64,000 nt of DNA, from positions 28,179 to 92,178 of the forward strand of contig NZ_QXFO01000010.1 of the NCBI RefSeq assembly GCF_003584105.1, given 5' to 3'. Source of the stretch: Flagellimonas taeanensis. GTDB taxonomy: Bacteria > Bacteroidota > Bacteroidia > Flavobacteriales > Flavobacteriaceae. Shown in pieces: positions 17,120 to 25,885 of this stretch; position 1 is the stretch's first letter, and every line of letters begins with the position of its first letter. A program made the translations under genes and the position numbers. The notes under the pieces were generated by a model. That model was not told where the DNA came from, did no database searches, and was given only the letters and a program-made list of their open reading frames with translations.

Positions 17120-18208
17120 ATGAAATACATTTTCAGGACAAGGCTTTTACCCCTGTTCCTAATTTTTGTTTTAGGTATTCAACAGTATTTGACCGCACAG
17201 GATTTGGAATCCAAAATCGACCAAGTTTTGGAAACCAAATTTGAAAGCAACGGCCCTGGTGCGGTTTTTTTGGCAACAAAAAACGGAAAGATCATCTACA
17301 ACAAGGCCTTTGGACTTTCCAATCTGGAGCTTCAGGTGCCCATGCAGACCGATAATGTTTTTGAGATCGGCTCCATGACCAAACAATTTACGGCGGTTTC
17401 CATTTTAATGCTGATGGAGGAAGGAAAACTGAACTTGGAAGATAGCATCACCAAGTTCATCCCTGATTACCCAACACATGGGCACCGGATTACCGTTCAT
17501 CATTTGTTGACGCATACTTCCGGAATCAAAAGCTTCACCAGCGTAAAAGGGCTCAATGCCATTGCCCAGAACGAAATGGAACCCATGGAAGTTATTGATT
17601 TTTTCAAGGACGAACCTATGGATTTTGCGCCTGGAGCGGAATTCAAATACAACAACTCCGGCTACGTCTTGTTGGGATATATCATTGAGAAGGTATCCGA
17701 AATGAGCTATGAAGATTTTGTGGAACAACGCATTTTTAATAGGTTGGGCATGGCGTCCTCAAGGTATGCAAGCCATAGCGAAGTGGTACCCAAAAGGGCT
17801 TCGGGGCACCACAAAAAGGAAGATTACATCAATGCCCGGCATATCAGTTTTTCCATTCCCTACGCATCGGGTTCGTTGATGTCCACGGTAGCAGATATGT
17901 TCACGTGGGAAGAGGCCATCAAAAACCATGTGCTGCTCAACAAGGAAACTACCCAATTGGCCTTCACCAATTATACGTTGAACAATGGCGACCCCATCCA
18001 TTATGGCTACGGCTGGCATGTTAAAGAGATGGAAGATATGTTTAGCTATGAACACGGAGGGTCCATTTTCGGGTTCAAGTCCATGGGAGTGTATTTTCCC
18101 GATGGGGATATTTATGTGATCGGGTTGAGCAACTGTGACTGCAATTCACCTACGGAGGTGACCCGGGAAATAGCGAAAATAATTCTGGATGCCAATACAC
18201 TAGATTGA
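17120..18208 (+). CDS. Serine hydrolase, beta-lactamase class C family
   Basis: Exported penicillin-recognising serine hydrolase of 362 aa with a signal peptide (LLPLFLIFVLGIQQYLTAQ). It carries the SxxK motif in GSMTKQFTAV (near residue 86), a YxN motif in KYNNSGYVLLGY and a HGG motif in YEHGGSIFGF. This family includes class C beta-lactamases, D-aminopeptidases, esterases and EstB-like enzymes; substrate cannot be told. The extra C-terminal domain of some relatives is absent. The next gene starts 31 bases downstream but has its own promoter-like signal. Confidence 0.88.
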   Translation: MKYIFRTRLLPLFLIFVLGIQQYLTAQDLESKIDQVLETKFESNGPGAVFLATKNGKIIYNKAFGLSNLELQVPMQTDNVFEIGSMTKQFTAVSILMLMEEGKLNLEDSITKFIPDYPTHGHRITVHHLLTHTSGIKSFTSVKGLNAIAQNEMEPMEVIDFFKDEPMDFAPGAEFKYNNSGYVLLGYIIEKVSEMSYEDFVEQRIFNRLGMASSRYASHSEVVPKRASGHHKKEDYINARHISFSIPYASGSLMSTVADMFTWEEAIKNHVLLNKETTQLAFTNYTLNNGDPIHYGYGWHVKEMEDMFSYEHGGSIFGFKSMGVYFPDGDIYVIGLSNCDCNSPTEVTREIAKIILDANTLD

Positions 18209-18234
18209 GAACACCTCAAATCTTGGTACCTTTA
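18204..18234 (+). promoter_or_regulatory. Candidate promoter of the ketopantoate reductase gene
   Basis: ATTG (18204-18207), a 19-base spacer and TACCTTTA (18227-18234) match the consensus with two mismatches, five bases before the ATG at 18240, which would leave almost no leader. Confidence 0.35.
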
Positions 18235-18239
18235 GAGGT

Positions 18240-19157
18240 ATGAAAATCTATATCATTGGAGCAGGAGCGGTTGGGAAAGCCCTGGCCGTTTGCCTACAAC
18301 AGCAAGGCAAAGATGTGGAACTGGTTCGTGGCCATGTGGAAGATGGCGTTCCAGAGAAACAAAAAATAACCCTTCAGTTTAAGGATGGAACCGAAATTCA
18401 GGAAGATATTCAGGTTAGCACCTTGAAAGACCACCATCAATTGGACGGTCTTGTGGTACTGACCAACAAATCGTTCGGTAATGAAACGCTTTCAAAAAAA
18501 CTGGAGGAGAAAGCCAAAAACTCACCCATCGTTCTTTTGCAGAATGGTCTTGGAGTGGAACAACCTTTTTTGCAAAAGGGATTTGCGGAAGTCTATCGAT
18601 GTGTCCTTTTTGTGACCTGCCAGCATACCGCTCCCAACACCATCAGTTATAAACCTGTGGCAGAATCCCCGATTGGCACCATAAGCCAAAACACCTCCGA
18701 TTTAAAAACGGTAGTGGAAAACCTCGATACCCCGAATTTTAGGTTTGTTGAGGAAACCGATATCCAACGAATCATTTGGAAGAAGGCCATTGCCAACTGC
18801 GTCTTTAATTCCATTTGTCCCTTATTGGAAGTGGATAACGGCATTTTCCACAGGAATGAGGAGGTGATGTCCATGGCCAAAAGAGTGGTTGCCGAATGCG
18901 CTTTGATCGCCAACAAAAAGGGAATCGATTTGGGCGTTTATGAGCTGGAGGACCAGGTTTTGAAGATCAGTAGAATGTCCGATGGGCAATTCATCTCGAC
19001 CCTACAGGACATCAATAATAAAAGGGAGACCGAGATAGACACGTTGAACTTTGAAATTTTTAGGATGGCCCAATCCATGAACCTTTCTTCCCATGTTCAA
19101 GAAACCAGATTGTTGGGAGAATTGGTCAAATGGAAATCCGAACTGTCACGTAACTGA
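18240..19157 (+). CDS. Ketopantoate reductase family protein (2-dehydropantoate 2-reductase)
   Basis: NAD(P)H-dependent reductase of 305 aa, expected to reduce 2-dehydropantoate to pantoate in pantothenate and CoA synthesis. The N-terminal Rossmann motif is IIGAGAVGKALA (4-15). The conserved segment LQNGLGVE near residue 100 matches the family's NG motif, and the catalytic lysine is likely in RIIWKKAIANCVFN. The C-terminal ApbA_C helical domain is present. Many genomes carry several paralogues with different substrates, so the panE symbol is not assigned. Confidence 0.88.
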   Translation: MKIYIIGAGAVGKALAVCLQQQGKDVELVRGHVEDGVPEKQKITLQFKDGTEIQEDIQVSTLKDHHQLDGLVVLTNKSFGNETLSKKLEEKAKNSPIVLLQNGLGVEQPFLQKGFAEVYRCVLFVTCQHTAPNTISYKPVAESPIGTISQNTSDLKTVVENLDTPNFRFVEETDIQRIIWKKAIANCVFNSICPLLEVDNGIFHRNEEVMSMAKRVVAECALIANKKGIDLGVYELEDQVLKISRMSDGQFISTLQDINNKRETEIDTLNFEIFRMAQSMNLSSHVQETRLLGELVKWKSELSRN

Positions 19158-19201
19158 CACCATTTGATGGTTTTGTTTAAAAGCCCGAAATTTATAGGGA
19201 T

Positions 19202-19831
19202 ATGGAAAAGCAGCAACAATTATATAAAGTAGCTTTCGGATTGGCTTTGTTCACCATCTTTTACAATGTGGTGGAGGGCATCGTTTCTACCTACTTGGGT
19301 TTTGAGGATGAAAGTTTGGCCCTTTTCGGTTTTGGCACCGATAGTTTTATCGAGGTGATCTCGGGGTTGGGCATTGCCCATATGATCCTACGCATCCAGA
19401 AAAACCCTGAAAGCAATCGGGATAATTTTGAGCGTACGGCACTTCGTATCACGGGAGTTGCCTTTTACATTTTGGTGGCGGGATTGGTAGTTACCAGTCT
19501 TTATAATATCTGGACAGGACATCGGCCCTTGACCACCTTTTGGGGTGTGGTCATTTCCTTGATTTCCATTCTGATCATGTGGATTTTGGTGTTGTGGAAA
19601 AGGAAGGTAGGTAACCAACTCAATTCAGCCCCTATTTTGGCCGATGCCAATTGTACCTTGGTTTGTGTCTACATGTCCATCATTTTACTGGTGAGCAGTG
19701 GCATTTATGAGCTGTTCAAGATACCTTATATCGATAGTTTGGGGACACTGGGTTTGGCCTATTTTGCCTTTAAGGAAGGTAAGGAATGTTTTGAAAAAGC
19801 CAATAGCAACAAACATTGTTGTTGTTCCTAA
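19202..19831 (+). CDS. Cation diffusion facilitator-like membrane protein
   Basis: Membrane protein of 209 aa with about six hydrophobic helices, resembling the transmembrane part of CDF transporters without the C-terminal cytoplasmic domain. FGFGTDSFIEVISG replaces the family's HSxxD-type helix II motif with Asp and Glu, and LADANCTLVCVYMS replaces the helix V motif, where Cys occupies positions that normally hold His and Asp. It ends in KHCCCS, a likely metal-binding tail. Transport of a heavy metal is possible but not shown. It could also be a non-transporting relative. Confidence 0.7.
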   Translation: MEKQQQLYKVAFGLALFTIFYNVVEGIVSTYLGFEDESLALFGFGTDSFIEVISGLGIAHMILRIQKNPESNRDNFERTALRITGVAFYILVAGLVVTSLYNIWTGHRPLTTFWGVVISLISILIMWILVLWKRKVGNQLNSAPILADANCTLVCVYMSIILLVSSGIYELFKIPYIDSLGTLGLAYFAFKEGKECFEKANSNKHCCCS

Positions 19832-20017
19832 GGAGATAAATTATAGGGCAGTGTTAAAGAACTAAACATCTTTCTTTTTGCAATGATACTTTAGTTGTCT
19901 CACCTGAACACAAAACTGTTCAAGTCATACTGGAAACTTTTTGGCGGCCTAAGTCGATTCGATTGAATACTTGGTGGTAGGGAGTGCCCGCATGTCTTTT
20001 TTGATTCCGTTTTCCAA

Positions 20018-21295
20018 CTAGCCAACCTTTGTTTTTTGGTGGACAATATTGGAAAGGACAAGCGCCAGAAGCGCAGGTAGCACCCATCCCAACTGATACT
20101 GACCCAAAGGAATCCATGAGGTGTATGGATTGATTGCATTTCCCCAACCGATGCTGCCCAGAAAATCGGGAATACTGAACAATATGGTGGTCCAGACCAC
20201 AATCTTGAATACGGTCGGTGGGGTAAGTTTGTCCGGGAGCACATTCAATACGATCAATATGATGGTGATGGGGTAGATGAACATTAGGGCGGGCAATGCC
20301 ACGGCAATGATGTGGCCCACATTGAACTGTCCCACCAAAACACCCAGTACACATCCTACCAAAGCAGTGATCCTGTAGGCCAGAACAGAGTCGTTGAACT
20401 GGCTCCGGATAAAATCCGAAGTACCGGTAACGATGCCCACAGCGGTGGTAAAACAGGCCAGACTGACCAACACACTTAAAAACAGGTTGGCCGTGTTGCC
20501 CAATGTCGCTATGCTGATACCACTCAACAAGGCAGTTCGGGAAATATCAACATCAAACAATTTTCCGAAAAGGGCACCAGTCAATATAAGTCCGGCGTAG
20601 ATGATAAAAAGTCCAAGACCGGCCCAAAACCCGGCAGCACGGATCAATCTCCTTTTGTCGTCATAGGCCAAATCCTTTTCTTTCAGGTTGATGGACACTA
20701 TGATGACGGCACCGACCACCACCGCACCGATGGCATCAAAGGTCTGATAGCCCTCCAAAATGCCATAACTGAACGGATTGGTCAAGGAAGAAGGTGCAAA
20801 ATCAAAATCCAAGGAAATACCTGCAATGGCCATGATCAAGACCAAGACCACCAAAATGGCCGGGGTGAGCAGTTTTCCAATAAGGTCCAGCACCTTGGCC
20901 CTGTTGATGGCAAAAATGAAAACCAGTACAAAATAGATAAGGCTGGTGAACAAATAGGATGAATCCCAAAAAGGCTGAACGGCCATTTCGTGTGTGACCG
21001 AAGCTGTCCGGGGTGAGGGCAACGCAATGGCAATGGCATACATGAGAAAGCAATACAACGTGCTGAACAGGGGCGAAACTTTTTTGGCAAAATCGAACAT
21101 GGTGCCTTGTAATTTGGCATGGGCCAAAATACCAAGGATGGGGACCAACGCCGCCGAAACACAAAACCCAAGGGCCACCAACCACCACAGATTTCCTGCC
21201 CTGAAACCCAAAAGAGGGGGAAGGATAAGGTTGCCGGCACCAAAAAAGAGGGAGAAAAGAGCAAAAGAGGTAATTGTTAACGATTTTTTGTTCAT
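20018..21295 (-). CDS. brnQ: Branched-chain amino acid transport system II carrier protein
   Basis: LIVCS-family sodium-coupled symporter for leucine, isoleucine and valine, 425 aa with about twelve membrane helices. The family N-terminal segment FALFSLFFGAGNLILPP is clear near residue 12. The start at 21295 (MNKKSLT) is preferred over an in-frame ATG eight codons upstream, since homologues begin just before this helix. It faces the CDF-like gene with a 186-base gap in which I see no gene, and the 235 bases upstream of it are AT-rich without recognised elements. Confidence 0.9.
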   Translation of the reverse strand: MNKKSLTITSFALFSLFFGAGNLILPPLLGFRAGNLWWLVALGFCVSAALVPILGILAHAKLQGTMFDFAKKVSPLFSTLYCFLMYAIAIALPSPRTASVTHEMAVQPFWDSSYLFTSLIYFVLVFIFAINRAKVLDLIGKLLTPAILVVLVLIMAIAGISLDFDFAPSSLTNPFSYGILEGYQTFDAIGAVVVGAVIIVSINLKEKDLAYDDKRRLIRAAGFWAGLGLFIIYAGLILTGALFGKLFDVDISRTALLSGISIATLGNTANLFLSVLVSLACFTTAVGIVTGTSDFIRSQFNDSVLAYRITALVGCVLGVLVGQFNVGHIIAVALPALMFIYPITIILIVLNVLPDKLTPPTVFKIVVWTTILFSIPDFLGSIGWGNAINPYTSWIPLGQYQLGWVLPALLALVLSNIVHQKTKVG

Positions 21296-21560
21296 GGGTT
21301 GTTGATAAATTATTTCCAATGTGGTATATTTCGAAAGTGTAATTCAGCGGAATAATCTGACTTTTTGTCGAATAGCATGCATTTCATCGAAAAAAAGGTT
21401 TTGTGCATTCGTCCGTAAAATAAAAAGTTATCAACATCCGTTGCTATAGAAAGTTCAACCGACAAACAATCTGATATAACAAAAAACTACTAGTAACCAA
21501 TTTAAGGCATTTTTCGATTCCCCAAATCGTATGCATGCTTACTTAAACAACGATCGGCCT

Positions 21561-21824
21561 ATGAAAATTTCTACTTCTCACCATCACCATCAAGGCAACA
21601 AATTTTCCTCTTTCTTCTGCAACTTGTTCGGACACCATTATGCGGTTTCCAAAAAAGTAACGGAACACATCAAGGAATACAAATGTATCCATTGCCACAA
21701 AGAAGTCACCACGGATGTCAGCGGAAAGCTTTCCGCCCTGACACCCCAAATGCAGGAAATCAACAGTACATTGGAAGACATGTACCGGAAAAGAAAAAGT
21801 AGGGTAGTGCACCAAGTGGCATAG
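21561..21824 (+). CDS. Small zinc-ribbon-like protein, 87 aa
   Basis: A short His-rich N-terminus (STSHHHHQG) is followed by FCNLFGHHYAVSKKVTEHIK and a CIHC knuckle (EYKCIHCHKE), so one zinc can be bound by the pairs Cys/His and Cys/Cys. The arrangement C-x2-FGH...Y-K-C-x2-C-x-K is one that recurs in short flavobacterial proteins and resembles the DUF1660 zinc ribbon of phage proteins. The start at 21561 is chosen because homologous short proteins begin about here; an in-frame ATG exists at 21531. Function is unknown. Confidence 0.65.
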   Translation: MKISTSHHHHQGNKFSSFFCNLFGHHYAVSKKVTEHIKEYKCIHCHKEVTTDVSGKLSALTPQMQEINSTLEDMYRKRKSRVVHQVA

Positions 21825-21941
21825 CCCTTTTTTGTTTTTAAGAGGCCCAAATCTTTAATCCCGGAAACTTAAGTAATTGCCTACTGCTATCGGTTGCGTG
21901 CCCCAAAACCATGGTAGGGATGCCCTTGATTTTCGGGATTT

Positions 21942-22994
21942 TTATTTTGTTTCGTTGAACGAGTTCCACCCTTGTGCCGTGATGGGGATTTTGGTCTCCG
22001 CCCTGGTAATGAGGTGTACCCCTTCCCTTTTTTCGGTCATGTGTCCGATCACCGTTAAGTTGGGATTCCCCTTGATTTTGGGAAAATCGGCCTGATCTAT
22101 GGTGAACAGGAGCTCATAATCTTCCCCGCCACCCAGGGCGACCATGGTGCTGTCCATTTTGAATTCCTCGCAAGTGGCGATGGCCGATGGATCTAAGGGA
22201 ATCTTGTCCTCAAAAAGATTGCAGCCCACACCCCCGTGCTTACAAAGGTGTAGAATCTCAGAAGAAAGCCCATCACTGATATCGATCATGGATGTGGGTT
22301 TGACCTCTAATTTTTTTAAAAGTTCCACCATGTCCTTTCTGGCCTCTGGTTTCAATTGTCTCTCCACAAGATAGGAATAGGCCTCAAGATCGGGCTGGCT
22401 GTTGGGGTTCACTTTGAAGACCTCCTTTTCCCGTTCCAACACCTGTAGGCCAAGATAAGCACCTCCCAAATCGCCGGTCACCACCAAAAGATCGTTCGGT
22501 TTGCTTCCTTTTCGGTACACGATTTCATCTTCGTTCGCCGCTCCCATGGCCGTAACGCTGATGATCATCCCTTTGTTGGACGATGTGGTGTCGCCTCCCA
22601 CCAGGTCCACATGGTATAGCTTACAGGCCAAGGCCACCCCTTCATAGAACTCTTCCAAAGCCTCGAGGGGAAACCTATTGGAAACGGCAATGGAAACCGT
22701 CACTTGGGTCGGCAGGGCATTCATGGCGCAGATATCGGAAAGGTTCACCATTACCGACTTGTATCCTAAATGCTTGAGGGGCATATAGCTGAGGTCAAAA
22801 TGGACCCCTTCCACCAGCATATCGGTGGAAACGATCACTTTTTTGTCCTTAAAGTCCATTACCGCTGCGTCATCGCCAATGCCGGTAAGGGATGAAGGCT
22901 GTTTCAGTTCAAAATTTTGGGTCAAATGGTCAATGAGCCCAAACTCGCCGAGCTCTTCCAATGAGGTACGTTGTGGATTCTTGTCTTCTAGCAT
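21942..22994 (-). CDS. thiL: Thiamine-monophosphate kinase
   Basis: ThiL phosphorylates thiamine monophosphate to the active cofactor thiamine diphosphate using ATP, in the cytoplasm. The protein has 350 aa and belongs to the AIR synthase-like fold. Conserved segments are GEFGLIDHLT (17-26), the nucleotide and metal-binding GIGDDAAV near residue 40, STDMLVEGVHFD, LVGGDTTSS, VTGDLGGAYLG, SMIDISDGLSSEI and GGGEDYELLFT. The start at 22994 (MLEDKNPQ) matches the family's N-terminus. A consensus -7 box ends only four bases upstream, which suggests a leaderless transcript. Confidence 0.94.
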   Translation of the reverse strand: MLEDKNPQRTSLEELGEFGLIDHLTQNFELKQPSSLTGIGDDAAVMDFKDKKVIVSTDMLVEGVHFDLSYMPLKHLGYKSVMVNLSDICAMNALPTQVTVSIAVSNRFPLEALEEFYEGVALACKLYHVDLVGGDTTSSNKGMIISVTAMGAANEDEIVYRKGSKPNDLLVVTGDLGGAYLGLQVLEREKEVFKVNPNSQPDLEAYSYLVERQLKPEARKDMVELLKKLEVKPTSMIDISDGLSSEILHLCKHGGVGCNLFEDKIPLDPSAIATCEEFKMDSTMVALGGGEDYELLFTIDQADFPKIKGNPNLTVIGHMTEKREGVHLITRAETKIPITAQGWNSFNETK

Positions 22995-22998
22995 TTTG

Positions 22999-23031
22999 CA
23001 AAAGTAAACAGGATCGGGGGAACTTGACAAG
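22999..23031 (-). promoter_or_regulatory. thiL promoter, leaderless arrangement
   Basis: On the minus strand CTTG (23028-23031), a 21-base spacer and TACTTTTG (22999-23006) match the consensus with one mismatch. The -7 box ends four bases before the A of the start codon, so transcription would begin at or within the ATG. Confidence 0.5.
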
Positions 23032-23148
23032 ATGATATGGAGAAAGCTGAGAAACCCGCAAGGGCCCTGAACATGGCATCATCTGAAAGACAGAGCTTCC
23101 TGAATAGAAAACCCCTATGGAATCATTCGTTATTATAATGTTAGTATG

Positions 23149-23180
23149 TATGGTAAAACCCTACTTAAACAGTATATTTG
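23149..23180 (+). promoter_or_regulatory. Promoter of the suf operon
   Basis: TATG (23149-23152), a 20-base spacer and TATATTTG (23173-23180) fit the consensus with one mismatch in the -33 box. The sufA ATG at 23209 follows 28 bases later. No clear IscR- or Fur-type palindrome was seen around it. Confidence 0.6.
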
Positions 23181-23208
23181 TAGGCTATTTAGATTAAATT
23201 CAAGTAAG

Positions 23209-23538
23209 ATGATTAAAGTATCGGAAACAGCAAAGCTAAAAGTGGTGTCGCTCATGGCCGAGGAAGGCTTTGATGCAACTACCGATTATGTCCGGGTGGG
23301 AGTGAAGAGTGGTGGCTGCAGCGGATTGTCTTACGAACTTAAATTTGATAAGTCCGTAGAAGAGACAGATAAGATTTTTGAAGATAATGCCGTACGCATC
23401 ATTGTGGACAAAAAGAGTTTTTTGTACCTGGTGGGCACCACGCTGGAATACTCCGGCGGATTGAACGGAAAGGGGTTTGTCTTCAATAACCCCAATGCCC
23501 AGCGCACTTGTGGATGCGGGGAAAGTTTTTCATTATAA
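23209..23538 (+). CDS. sufA: Iron-sulfur cluster assembly scaffold/carrier, IscA/SufA family
   Basis: A-type iron-sulfur carrier of 109 aa that receives clusters from SufBCD and hands them to apoproteins. The three conserved cysteines are Cys37 in SGGCSGL, and Cys101 and Cys103 in the CGCGESF end. The start at 23209 matches the family's MIKVSETA beginning; the open frame extends 21 codons upstream but that part overlaps the promoter. It is the first gene of the suf operon. The next suf gene is displaced by a four-helix-bundle cassette. Confidence 0.93.
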   Translation: MIKVSETAKLKVVSLMAEEGFDATTDYVRVGVKSGGCSGLSYELKFDKSVEETDKIFEDNAVRIIVDKKSFLYLVGTTLEYSGGLNGKGFVFNNPNAQRTCGCGESFSL

Positions 23539-23981
23539 AAGAGTTAATGAGCTAAGTAGGTAAAAGTTAAATAGGGACGTATAGCTCTTTTGAAGATTTA
23601 GAAGTTTATAAAACGACCATAAAGTTTACCGCCAAAGTTTATGATTTATTGAAGAAGAGCCCTTTGAAAGAAGATTTTGCGATGGTTGATCAAGTTAAAA
23701 GAGCAACGATTTCAATTTCCAACAATATTTCAGAGGGATTTGAAAGGGAAACAGATAAAGAGTTGATAAGGTTCCTTTATTTCTCCAAAGGTTCAGCGGG
23801 AGAAGTCAGAAATCTTTTTAACTTAATGGAAGAGATAGGATATTTTAAAGCTGTCGAATTGGTTGATTGCAAAAACCAAGTGATTGATATTTCAAAACAG
23901 CTTGTAAATTATATTAAGTATGTTAAGAAGCGAAGCGGACTTTAACTGTTTTGACTTTTTAACTCTTAACTTAGAAAAGAT
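23539..23981 (+). mobile_element. IVS-like cassette 1 between sufA and sufB
   Basis: The whole 443-base gap. It begins one base after the sufA stop with AAGAGTTAA (23539-23547), which pairs perfectly with TTAACTCTT at 23959-23967. Inside, CTAAGT (23552) has its complement ACTTAG at 23969 and GTTAAA has TTTAAC at 23941. Between the arms lies a four-helix-bundle (S23/IVP) gene. It is visibly richer in A and T than the suf genes on either side. A cassette inserted into an operon junction is the simplest reading; mobility is inference. Confidence 0.5.
23571..23945 (+). CDS. Four-helix-bundle (S23 / 23S rRNA intervening-sequence) protein, copy 1, start codon altered
   Basis: An open frame of 124 codons encodes a full S23-type four-helix bundle: SSFEDLEVYKTT helix 1, then QVKRATISISNNISEGFER, FLYFSKGSAGEVRNL, and a final helix ending YIKYVKKRSGL. 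Aligned with copy 2, the expected Met falls on an ATA codon at 23571-23573, directly after an in-frame stop at 23568. No ATG, GTG or TTG exists before the TTG at 23649, which would remove helix 1. So the gene has lost its start (ATG to ATA) or uses a rare start. The family's cellular role is unknown; relatives sit in 23S rRNA insertions and in retroelements as Avd. Confidence 0.7.
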   Translation: MGTYSSFEDLEVYKTTIKFTAKVYDLLKKSPLKEDFAMVDQVKRATISISNNISEGFERETDKELIRFLYFSKGSAGEVRNLFNLMEEIGYFKAVELVDCKNQVIDISKQLVNYIKYVKKRSGL

Positions 23982-25427
23982 ATGGCTTATACAGAGGAAG
24001 AATTAAAAAAAGAACTGGAGACCAAGGAATACGAGTATGGTTTCTACACGGATATTGAATCGGATACCCTTCCCAAAGGGTTGAACGAGGGGATTGTTGT
24101 TGCCATTTCCAAAAAGAAGGAAGAGCCCGATTGGATGACGGAGTGGCGATTGGAAGCTTTTCGTGCCTGGAAGGAAATGAAGGAACCCGAGTGGGCCAAC
24201 GTGACCTACAAAAAACCCGATTTTCAGGATATTTCCTATTATTCGGCCCCCAACAAGAAACCCAAGTACAATAGCCTGGACGAGGTGGACCCCGAATTGT
24301 TGGACACTTTCAAAAAGTTGGGTATCTCGTTGGACGAGCAAAAGAAATTGGCAGGGGTCGCAGTGGATATCGTCATGGACTCCGTTTCCGTGGCCACTAC
24401 CTTCAAAAAGACCTTGGCCGAAAAGGGAATAATTTTCTGTTCCATTTCTGAAGCGATCAAGGAACACCCAGAATTGGTGAAGAAATATATCGGTTCCGTT
24501 GTTCCCCAAAAAGACAACTTTTATGCAGCCTTGAATTCGGCTGTATTTTCAGATGGATCTTTCTGTTACATTCCAAAAGGGGTTAGGTGTCCGATGGAAC
24601 TTTCCACCTATTTCCGTATCAACCAAGCCGGCACAGGCCAGTTCGAAAGGACTCTTGTTATTGCTGATGAAGGGAGTTATGTAAGTTATTTGGAAGGATG
24701 TACCGCACCCTCCCGGGACGAGAACCAATTGCACGCTGCCGTAGTGGAGCTCATTGCGTTGGACAATGCCGAGATCAAATATTCAACCGTACAGAACTGG
24801 TTCCCTGGCGACAAGGAAGGCAAAGGAGGCGTCTACAACTTTGTGACCAAGCGGGGTCTTTGTGAGAAGAATGCCAAAATTTCATGGACCCAGGTGGAAA
24901 CCGGTTCCGCTGTAACTTGGAAATATCCTTCCTGCATTTTGAAGGGGGACAATTCCATCGGCGAATTCTATTCCATTGCCGTGACCAACAATTTCCAGCA
25001 AGCCGATACTGGGACCAAGATGATCCACTTGGGCAAGAATACCAAGAGCACTATCATTTCCAAAGGAATATCCGCAGGCCAATCACAGAATAGTTACCGT
25101 GGTTTGGTACAGGTGAGCAGCCGTGCTGAGAATGCACGGAACTTCTCCCAATGCGATTCCCTGCTGATGGGCAACCGTTGTGGGGCACATACCTTCCCCT
25201 ACATTGAGGTGAAGAACAAATCGGCACAGATAGAACACGAAGCCACCACCAGCAAGATTGGGGAAGACCAGATTTTTTACTGTAACCAACGTGGCATCGA
25301 TACCGAAAAGGCCATTGCCCTCATCGTAAACGGCTTCAGTAAGGAAGTGTTGAACAAACTACCCATGGAATTCGCCGTGGAAGCCCAAAAACTATTGGAA
25401 ATCAGTTTGGAAGGGTCAGTAGGCTAA
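23982..25427 (+). CDS. sufB: Fe-S cluster assembly protein SufB
   Basis: Scaffold subunit of the SufBC2D complex on which iron-sulfur clusters are built from SufS-derived sulfur, in the cytoplasm. The protein has 481 aa, the usual length. Conserved features include the central beta-helix domain, [19 protein letters not shown] around residue 230 and the C-terminal segment [15 protein letters not shown] with a Cys. The C-terminus ([20 protein letters not shown]) is typical. Between it and sufC lies another four-helix-bundle cassette. Confidence 0.96.
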   Translation: MAYTEEELKKELETKEYEYGFYTDIESDTLPKGLNEGIVVAISKKKEEPDWMTEWRLEAFRAWKEMKEPEWANVTYKKPDFQDISYYSAPNKKPKYNSLDEVDPELLDTFKKLGISLDEQKKLAGVAVDIVMDSVSVATTFKKTLAEKGIIFCSISEAIKEHPELVKKYIGSVVPQKDNFYAALNSAVFSDGSFCYIPKGVRCPMELSTYFRINQAGTGQFERTLVIADEGSYVSYLEGCTAPSRDENQLHAAVVELIALDNAEIKYSTVQNWFPGDKEGKGGVYNFVTKRGLCEKNAKISWTQVETGSAVTWKYPSCILKGDNSIGEFYSIAVTNNFQQADTGTKMIHLGKNTKSTIISKGISAGQSQNSYRGLVQVSSRAENARNFSQCDSLLMGNRCGAHTFPYIEVKNKSAQIEHEATTSKIGEDQIFYCNQRGIDTEKAIALIVNGFSKEVLNKLPMEFAVEAQKLLEISLEGSVG

Positions 25428-25885
25428 AAGATTCAAAATTTAAAGTTTAAAATTCATGGCCACCATACAAATGTTTGAGGATTTGGAAGTTTGGCAGAAA
25501 GCAAGACAATATGCCAAGGAAATATTTGATTTGGCTTCTACCAAGAAATTCAATAATGATTTTAAACTGATCAATCAAATATTGGATTCTTCAGGGTCGA
25601 TTATGGACAATATTGCCGAAGGATTTGAACGTGAAGGAAACAAGGAATTTGTACACTTTCTAACGATTTCCAAGGGGTCTTGTGCTGAATCCCGATCGCA
25701 ATTATATAGATCTTTTGACAGGGGCTATATAAATGAGGAAGAGTTGGACTATTTGAAAAACAAGAGTATTGAATTGAGTAAATCCCTTTCAGGGTTTATC
25801 AAATATTTGCAAAAAGCAAAAATAAGGGGCAATAAATTTGTATGATTGGATGAAGCCAATCTTAAATTTTAAATGAAAATTTTAA
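25428..25885 (+). mobile_element. IVS-like cassette 2 between sufB and sufC
   Basis: The whole 458-base gap. AAGATT right after the sufB stop (25428-25433) pairs with AATCTT at 25858-25863, and TTTAAAATTCAT (25446-25457) nearly pairs with ATGAAAATTTTAAA (25873-25886). The flanks are strongly A/T palindromic and differ in sequence from those of cassettes 1 and 3. The right arm runs right up to the sufC start. An intact four-helix-bundle gene lies inside. Confidence 0.5.
25456..25845 (+). CDS. Four-helix-bundle (S23 / 23S rRNA intervening-sequence) protein, copy 2
   Basis: Intact S23-family protein of 129 aa with an ATG start. The family hallmarks are [20 protein letters not shown], the second helix segment [35 protein letters not shown], and a last helix [18 protein letters not shown] with a basic end. 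It shares the fold but only limited identity with copies 1 and 3, so the three are not recent duplicates. The gene sits between sufB (28 bases) and sufC (40 bases), on the same strand, so it must be co-transcribed. Function is unknown; RNA or nucleic-acid binding by the basic bundle is a family-based guess. Confidence 0.85.
   Translation: MATIQMFEDLEVWQKARQYAKEIFDLASTKKFNNDFKLINQILDSSGSIMDNIAEGFEREGNKEFVHFLTISKGSCAESRSQLYRSFDRGYINEEELDYLKNKSIELSKSLSGFIKYLQKAKIRGNKFV

Noticed and set aside
22995..23208. TPP riboswitch near thiL.
   Set aside because: No CUGAGA-type THI-box elements were found in the gap, and the promoter position would give a leaderless thiL mRNA.
23649..23945. Start of copy 1 of the four-helix-bundle gene at the TTG codon 23649.
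   Set aside because: This start would delete most of helix 1, which is clearly encoded upstream in the same frame; the ATA at 23571 is the expected start position.
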